From: JBMYXZ01 sp049608925
GTDB lineage: Bacteria; Pseudomonadota; Alphaproteobacteria; JAGOMX01
Direction of reading: 5' to 3'
NCBI GenBank assembly: GCA_049608925.1
Contig: JBMYXZ010000049.1
Coordinates: forward strand, 1 to 10,990
DNA: 10,990 nucleotides
Shown: positions 7,113 to 10,990 of the stretch, piece after piece
Position numbering within the stretch: the stretch's first letter is position 1
Layout of the letters: every line of letters starts with the position of its first letter
Made by a program: the position numbers and the translations under genes
Notes under the pieces: generated by a model
What the model saw: only the letters and a program-made list of their open reading frames with translations
What the model was told of the DNA's origin: nothing
The model's database searches: none

Positions 7113-8180
7113 TTAGCGAAAAAATTCTGCAATTGGAGTCGAGCTAAAATTCAGTGTCAAGTAATCAAAAGGTGTCTTGCCTTCTTCACATTCCATAAGG
7201 GTTCCATTATGTGATTCTTCTCCGCGAAGGCTAGCGAACATCAAATCCTTGACGTCTTCCCGAATGACCAGGCCTCTGTATGGCTTTTTCAATATCAGGT
7301 GCTTGTATAGGATGCGCGCCATTCCTGGGGCTGTATCAACAACGCTGTAGACTTTTTTATCATAAATGTCACAGGCTATGCGGGCTAAAAACCCGTGCAA
7401 CAACATCGAGATCCCCGGGTGATTACCATACAGAATTTCGTGCATTGTTTTATGGACCCCTTGAACCATTAGATGATTACTGGCTCCTAGTCCTGAATTT
7501 TTAAATGACCCTGAAATCACCGCAACCAAGTCTTGATTTTCGGTGATGCCTTGAAAATACAATTCTGGTTGATCGGGGGAGATTTGTTGAATTTCCCCTA
7601 AGCATCCGAAATTCCTGTAATCTAGAATAGGTTTCGTCGAAATCCAGGCAAAAAGGTTAAATCCAGGAATGTTTGAATATTCTGCACCGTCAAGAATGCT
7701 AGACAGTCTTGCGCGAACTTTTTTGTATTCAGCTAAATTGGGACAGCACTCTGCATATTTCATGAGATCATGTACATTAGACACATATTTTTCAGCATTC
7801 ATCTGTGGTGCTGCTTCCAATAGCTTGCAATATGTCTCAGATGTTTCCTCTCTGCCAAGTTTACAGTCCATGATTTCACAGACAAAATCGTAAAGACTGT
7901 GCAAGCCCGTAACCTGATTATTTATGAAATTGGTGAATTCTATATTTTCCTCTCTGTGTTGAAAGCCAAAATACAAAGTTTCTGTGCCGTACTGAATTGA
8001 AGACGTAAATAATCCTTCTTTAACCTTACAAATGATAGGTTTCTGAAAAATAACCTCTAAGTCAGTATTGCTGTTTCCAGATTTTTGCTTTTTCAATAGA
8101 GGCTCATTAAACTCAAATTCTTGGCTGGCAAAAGAAGAGGTCGATAAAAATATAGTTAAAATTATAAATAAATTTTTCAT
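7113..8180 (-). CDS. Unrecognised exported cysteine-rich protein
   Basis: I do not recognise this 355-residue protein. Residues 1-18 (MKNLFIILTIFLSTSSFA) are a clear signal peptide, with cleavage likely after SFA. The mature chain has nine cysteines, among them C-x5-C (FVCEIMDC), a CC pair (AECCPNL) and singles near the C-terminus, which suggests disulfides outside the cytoplasm. There is no further transmembrane segment. The first half is charged and probably helical. The second half (about 190-330) alternates hydrophobic strands and helices (LVAVISGSF, ISMLLHGFLARIAC, YSVVDTAPGMARILYKHL) and looks like a folded domain, but I see no catalytic signature. The open frame is intact and its use of A/T-rich codons is higher than in the atp and msbA genes, in line with a lineage-specific or acquired gene. 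No good Shine-Dalgarno is visible. A role as secreted effector or periplasmic protein is speculation. Confidence 0.7.
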   Translation of the reverse strand: MKNLFIILTIFLSTSSFASQEFEFNEPLLKKQKSGNSNTDLEVIFQKPIICKVKEGLFTSSIQYGTETLYFGFQHREENIEFTNFINNQVTGLHSLYDFVCEIMDCKLGREETSETYCKLLEAAPQMNAEKYVSNVHDLMKYAECCPNLAEYKKVRARLSSILDGAEYSNIPGFNLFAWISTKPILDYRNFGCLGEIQQISPDQPELYFQGITENQDLVAVISGSFKNSGLGASNHLMVQGVHKTMHEILYGNHPGISMLLHGFLARIACDIYDKKVYSVVDTAPGMARILYKHLILKKPYRGLVIREDVKDLMFASLRGEESHNGTLMECEEGKTPFDYLTLNFSSTPIAEFFR

Positions 8181-8208
8181 AATACAAAGTAAAAGTATGT
8201 TTTCTGTA

Positions 8209-8236
8209 TGTATATAGTAAATTTATTTAATTTCAA
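8209..8236 (-). promoter_or_regulatory. Possible promoter of the exported cysteine-rich protein gene
   Basis: On the minus strand TTGAAA (8236-8231) and TATACA (8214-8209) are separated by 16 nt. The -10 box ends 28 nt before the ATG. The surroundings are very A/T-rich, so a chance match is possible. Confidence 0.35.
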
Positions 8237-8324
8237 CTGTAGTGTGGAATTGCAGTATCTTCACTCTAAAATAGCAATTACTGTGGGGGCCCCCCTTAAC
8301 TTTTTACATGTGTGGGAGGCTAAG

Positions 8325-8356
8325 TGGAGAGAGCCTTGAAAGAGAATGACTCTCCA
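8325..8356. repeat. Inverted repeat, 7-bp stem with 18-nt loop
   Basis: TGGAGAG (8325-8331) is the reverse complement of CTCTCCA (8350-8356). It directly abuts the 27-bp dispersed repeat that starts at 8357, so it may belong to the same decayed mobile element. No T-run follows on either strand. Confidence 0.4.
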
Positions 8357-8383
8357 TCCATCATAAAATTATCCCGGACACTT
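8357..8383 (+). repeat. 27-bp dispersed repeat, right copy (IS-end-like)
   Basis: This copy matches bases 87-113 at 26 of 27 positions in the same orientation, while the flanks differ completely. The left copy is flanked by REP-like fragments, this one by a 7-bp hairpin. The sharp loss of similarity on both sides suggests a discrete mobile or dispersed unit rather than a segmental duplication. Confidence 0.6.
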
Positions 8384-8411
8384 ATACATAGACAACTGTA
8401 GTATAAAACGA

Positions 8412-9113
8412 CTACACGACTCGTTGCTGACCGCATTGGTCGTCTGTATCATTGCTGGCAGTCATCAATAATTCTTCCAGCTGTTGCTTTATCATGTCCG
8501 TGTTATCTTTGTTGCTGACGGCATCGTAACTGATTGGCTGTTCCCAACGGATTATACCACGGCCAAAGGGCAGGGGGATAACCATACGATCCCAGGAAGA
8601 CACAACAACACGACGGGTTGTGGAATAGCTAACTGGCAAAATATCAACTTTGGCCATGCGCGCAATGTTGATAATCCCGGGGTTTACGATAAAGCGTGGC
8701 CCACGGGGACCATCAGGTGTTATCCCAACAGTGTGGCCGGCCTTTAAGACCTTTAAGACGTTACGCATAGCCTCACTGCCGCCTTTAGAAGACGATCCAG
8801 CGATTGTTTCAATACCTTGATGTCGTATGGCGCCGGAAATCAATTTGCCGTCTGAATGAGAAGAAATCACCATATAAAAGGGGGAATCGTGCCGCCAAGC
8901 ATAGGTCATCATTCCCATACGACCATGCCAAAAGCATCCCAAGAACGGTTTACCAGCATCCCAATAAGCTTTTGGAAAGTGCTCGTTTTCATAAGTCCAG
9001 CGCGTCGTGTGATATACCAAACGCATATACAGCGCAATGATGTAGGATATAGTAGCCTGAACCCAGGGCTGGCGCGATAATGACTTTATGGCTTTTTTAA
9101 AGTACTTCTTCAT
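8412..9113 (-). CDS. DUF374 lysophospholipid-acyltransferase-like protein
   Basis: A 233-residue protein of the DUF374 family, related to the PlsC/LpxL acyltransferases. Family motifs are in order: FWHGRMGMM (61-69), SSHSDGKLIS (84-93) with the histidine/aspartate pair H86 and D88, GSSSKGG (106-112), and ITPDGPRGPR (131-140). A hydrophobic helix at about 18-34 probably anchors it to the inner membrane. In alphaproteobacteria such genes often lie among lipid A and Kdo genes (msbA, waaA, lpxK), so an acyl transfer step in lipid A or phospholipid metabolism is likely. The exact substrate is unknown. Its ATG overlaps the msbA stop in ATGA (9110-9113), so the two are translationally coupled. Confidence 0.88.
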   Translation of the reverse strand: MKKYFKKAIKSLSRQPWVQATISYIIALYMRLVYHTTRWTYENEHFPKAYWDAGKPFLGCFWHGRMGMMTYAWRHDSPFYMVISSHSDGKLISGAIRHQGIETIAGSSSKGGSEAMRNVLKVLKAGHTVGITPDGPRGPRFIVNPGIINIARMAKVDILPVSYSTTRRVVVSSWDRMVIPLPFGRGIIRWEQPISYDAVSNKDNTDMIKQQLEELLMTASNDTDDQCGQQRVV

Positions 9114-10903
9114 GATGCCAGCTTAAACGAGTCCTCTCCGAATTGTGCTCTGCACAGTTTGGCATATGCCTCGCATGATTCCAAGAGTTCTTCATGCTTG
9201 CCAGCTGCGACGGCTTTTCCACTGTCTATCAGATAAATAATATCGGCATCGACAATGGTTGATAAACGATGCGCGACAACCAACGTTGTGCGGCCTATCA
9301 TCAATGTATTAAGCGCCTTTTGCACTTGTGCTTCTGATTTGCTATCAAGCGCCGAGGTCGCCTCGTCTAGCAGCAAGATAGGGGCATTCTTTAGCATAGC
9401 ACGGGCAATAGCCAGACGCTGGCGCTGTCCACCAGATAGCTTCACGCCTTGCTCGCCCACCAAGGTGTCATAACCATTAGGCAGTTTGATGATAAACTCA
9501 TGGGCTGCTGCAGCTTTTGCTGCAGAAATGATGTCTTTTTCTGATGCATTATGACGGCCATAAGCAATATTCCCACGGACAGTGTCATCAAACAGCGTAA
9601 TTTCCTGACTGACGATCGCGATTTGATCGCGCAGGGATGCTTGGGTCACCTTGCGAATATCATGACCATCAATGGTGATTGTTCCCTTATCAATGTCATA
9701 AAAGCGCGGCAACAAATTGATAATCGTTGATTTACCAGCACCACTAGCACCAACCAGTGCCACTTTTGTCCCCGCAGGAACTGCAAGCGACATGCCTGAC
9801 AGAGCACTTTCAGCATCCTTCGCATAAGAAAAATGCACATCTTTAAGGGCTATATCGCCCTTGCGTACCTGCAGAGGCTTCGCTTTGGGTGCATCCTTAA
9901 TCGTTGGCAGTATCGCAAGGACTTCGAACACGCGGATAGCGCCGGCCAACTTTTCCTGCAGCTCGTTATTGAACTTTGCAATATGCTTCATGGGCTCGTA
10001 TGCCAGCAGCAATGCTGTGATGAAAGAGAAAAAGGCGCCGGAAGTAGACGTGCCCTCGATCACCTGCAGACCACCATAAATAATGACGATGACGATCGCT
10101 GTTCCACCCAGAAACTCCATAATCGGATGGGTGGCAGACCGCACGCGTGTGGCTTTGATAATCAAGCGAAAGATCTTGTGAATTAGGTGCGCACTGCGCT
10201 TTTGCTCACGCTTTTCCATGCGGTATGACTTAATCAATCTGGCGCCTTGGAACATTTGAGACAGCAATATGGAAAACTCGGCTAGTTCTTCTTGGATTGA
10301 CCCATAGGATTTGCGCATGCGCTTGCCAATTCTGGCAATGGGGTATACCGCCAACGGAAAGGCAAAAAAGGCAATCGAGGCCAACAGCCAGTCATTATAG
10401 AACATCAGCGAGACCAAGAAGAACAGCGTCAGACCATCTTTCAAGATGCTGGTGACGATCTTGCTGATAACATTGTCCAGCATGTTCACATCATTGGTAA
10501 AGCGGGACAGCAACTCGCCAGATGGCGTGTTGTGAAAAAAGGCGAGATCTAGCTTTAAGATATGATCAACCAGTTTTTTGCGCATATCGGCCACAATATG
10601 TTGACCTACCAGCGTCATGGTGACCGTTTGCCCGTAATAGGCAATACCTTTGATCATAAAGATCAGAAACACCTGAAAGGCAACGATATACAGCATATCC
10701 GCATTGTGGGCGATGAAGATATCATCAATAACGGGCTCCATTTGTTTGGCAAGGAAAGCAGTACAGGCAGCCCCCACCACCATACAAACCAGGCCTACTG
10801 ACAGGGTGAAAATATAAGGGCGCAGATATTCGCTTAACAGGCGACGGGACAATGTCCAAGTAGAGGCGTCCTTCATCCATGTGATATTAGTGTTTTTAGA
10901 CAA
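9110..10903 (-). CDS. msbA: MsbA-type lipid A export ABC transporter (fused permease and ATPase)
   Basis: A 597-residue half-transporter that works as a homodimer in the inner membrane. MsbA flips lipid A-core from the cytoplasmic to the periplasmic leaflet. Residues about 28-300 hold the hydrophobic segments of a type IV exporter, including FTLSVGLVCMVVGAACTAF, LYIVAFQVFLIFMIKG and AIVIVIIYGGL. The nucleotide-binding domain has Walker A GASGAGKST (385-393), Q-loop Q433, signature LSGGQRQR (489-496), Walker B ILLLDEA (509-515) and switch H545; all are intact. The frame opens with TTG at 10903, preceded by a weak GAGAT; an in-frame TGA lies five codons upstream. ATG at 10876 (residue 10) is an alternative giving 588 residues, without a visible ribosome-binding site. 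Coupling to the DUF374 gene supports lipid A over drug export, but a multidrug-type MsbA homologue cannot be excluded. Confidence 0.92.
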   Translation of the reverse strand: MSKNTNITWMKDASTWTLSRRLLSEYLRPYIFTLSVGLVCMVVGAACTAFLAKQMEPVIDDIFIAHNADMLYIVAFQVFLIFMIKGIAYYGQTVTMTLVGQHIVADMRKKLVDHILKLDLAFFHNTPSGELLSRFTNDVNMLDNVISKIVTSILKDGLTLFFLVSLMFYNDWLLASIAFFAFPLAVYPIARIGKRMRKSYGSIQEELAEFSILLSQMFQGARLIKSYRMEKREQKRSAHLIHKIFRLIIKATRVRSATHPIMEFLGGTAIVIVIIYGGLQVIEGTSTSGAFFSFITALLLAYEPMKHIAKFNNELQEKLAGAIRVFEVLAILPTIKDAPKAKPLQVRKGDIALKDVHFSYAKDAESALSGMSLAVPAGTKVALVGASGAGKSTIINLLPRFYDIDKGTITIDGHDIRKVTQASLRDQIAIVSQEITLFDDTVRGNIAYGRHNASEKDIISAAKAAAAHEFIIKLPNGYDTLVGEQGVKLSGGQRQRLAIARAMLKNAPILLLDEATSALDSKSEAQVQKALNTLMIGRTTLVVAHRLSTIVDADIIYLIDSGKAVAAGKHEELLESCEAYAKLCRAQFGEDSFKLAS

Positions 10904-10990
10904 ATTCGTTATATCTCATCAGGGTTTCATAAAAATACCATGGTAAGATGCAACGAATGACGATTTTTTTCAAGAAGAAACGGCGATGAA

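Larger units (their letters stand above)
8181..8411. other. Non-coding gap with small hairpins and repeat debris
   Basis: No reading frame here looks real. From left to right it contains the likely promoter of the exported protein gene (8209-8236), a weak inverted repeat AATTGC/GCAATT (8248-8253 and 8274-8279), a G5C5 palindrome (8285-8294), a 7-bp hairpin TGGAGAG/CTCTCCA (8325-8331 and 8350-8356) and the 27-bp repeat copy (8357-8383). Last comes a TTATAC/GTATAA hairpin (8382-8387 and 8401-8406). None has a following T-run on the minus strand, so no clear intrinsic terminator for the msbA operon is visible. Confidence 0.6.

Noticed and set aside
8382..8406. Terminator of the msbA-DUF374 operon (TTATAC/GTATAA hairpin)
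   Set aside because: On the minus strand the stem is followed by GTGTCCGGG rather than a T-run, and the 6-bp stem is A/T-rich with a 13-nt loop, so it does not look like an intrinsic terminator.
9833..10186. Plus-strand 117-codon frame opposite msbA
   Set aside because: It is the antisense of the conserved ABC transporter gene, with odd composition rich in Cys, His and Gln and no recognisable motif.
10948..10990. Possible plus-strand gene start at the right edge (ATG at 10986, overlapping the stop of a 13-codon frame MQRMTIFFKKKRR)
   Set aside because: Only five bases of the putative gene are in the window and the upstream AAGAAGAAACGG is a poor ribosome-binding site, so a divergent gene cannot be supported from this sequence.

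Overview
The window reads as a piece of an alphaproteobacterial chromosome. The F1 part of the ATP synthase is encoded as atpH-atpA-atpG-atpD-atpC with no F0 genes next to it, which is the usual alphaproteobacterial split. The proteins are of alphaproteobacterial type, and a palindromic repeat of the 'MDSAVKPR...' class, common in that group, lies at the left edge. The moderate-to-low G+C, Sel1-repeat protein and lineage-specific exported proteins would fit a host-associated member such as a Holosporales-like or Rickettsiales-like bacterium. That last assignment is inference.

Layout, left to right: bases 1-154 are a patchwork of short repeats (a REP-like palindrome, an IS-end-like 27-mer and a broken second REP copy). 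Bases 155-1405 (minus) encode an exported Sel1-repeat protein with an LprI-like (DUF1311) C-terminal part. It sits 15 nt behind atpC and is probably the last cistron of the atp transcript. Bases 1421-6292 (minus) are the five-gene F1 operon with overlaps or very short gaps. Bases 6372-6902 (minus) encode a zinc-dependent nucleoside/base deaminase that unusually starts with a signal peptide. A strong promoter then drives a plus-strand tRNA-Glu(CTC) at 7031-7106. Bases 7113-8180 (minus) encode an unrecognised exported cysteine-rich protein that converges on the tRNA with a 6-nt gap. Bases 8181-8411 are non-coding and contain small hairpins and a second copy of the 27-mer. Bases 8412-10903 (minus) hold a two-gene envelope operon: an MsbA-type lipid A flippase translationally coupled to a DUF374 lysophospholipid-acyltransferase-like protein.

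The core content is housekeeping: energy conversion, outer-membrane lipid export and a tRNA. The accessory content is three exported proteins of uncertain role and repeat debris in the two larger gaps. I see no CRISPR array, phage genes, intact transposase or defence locus, and no clear case for a new multi-gene system. The most unusual items are the exported deaminase, the Sel1/LprI protein riding on the atp operon and the unrecognised exported protein beside the tRNA.
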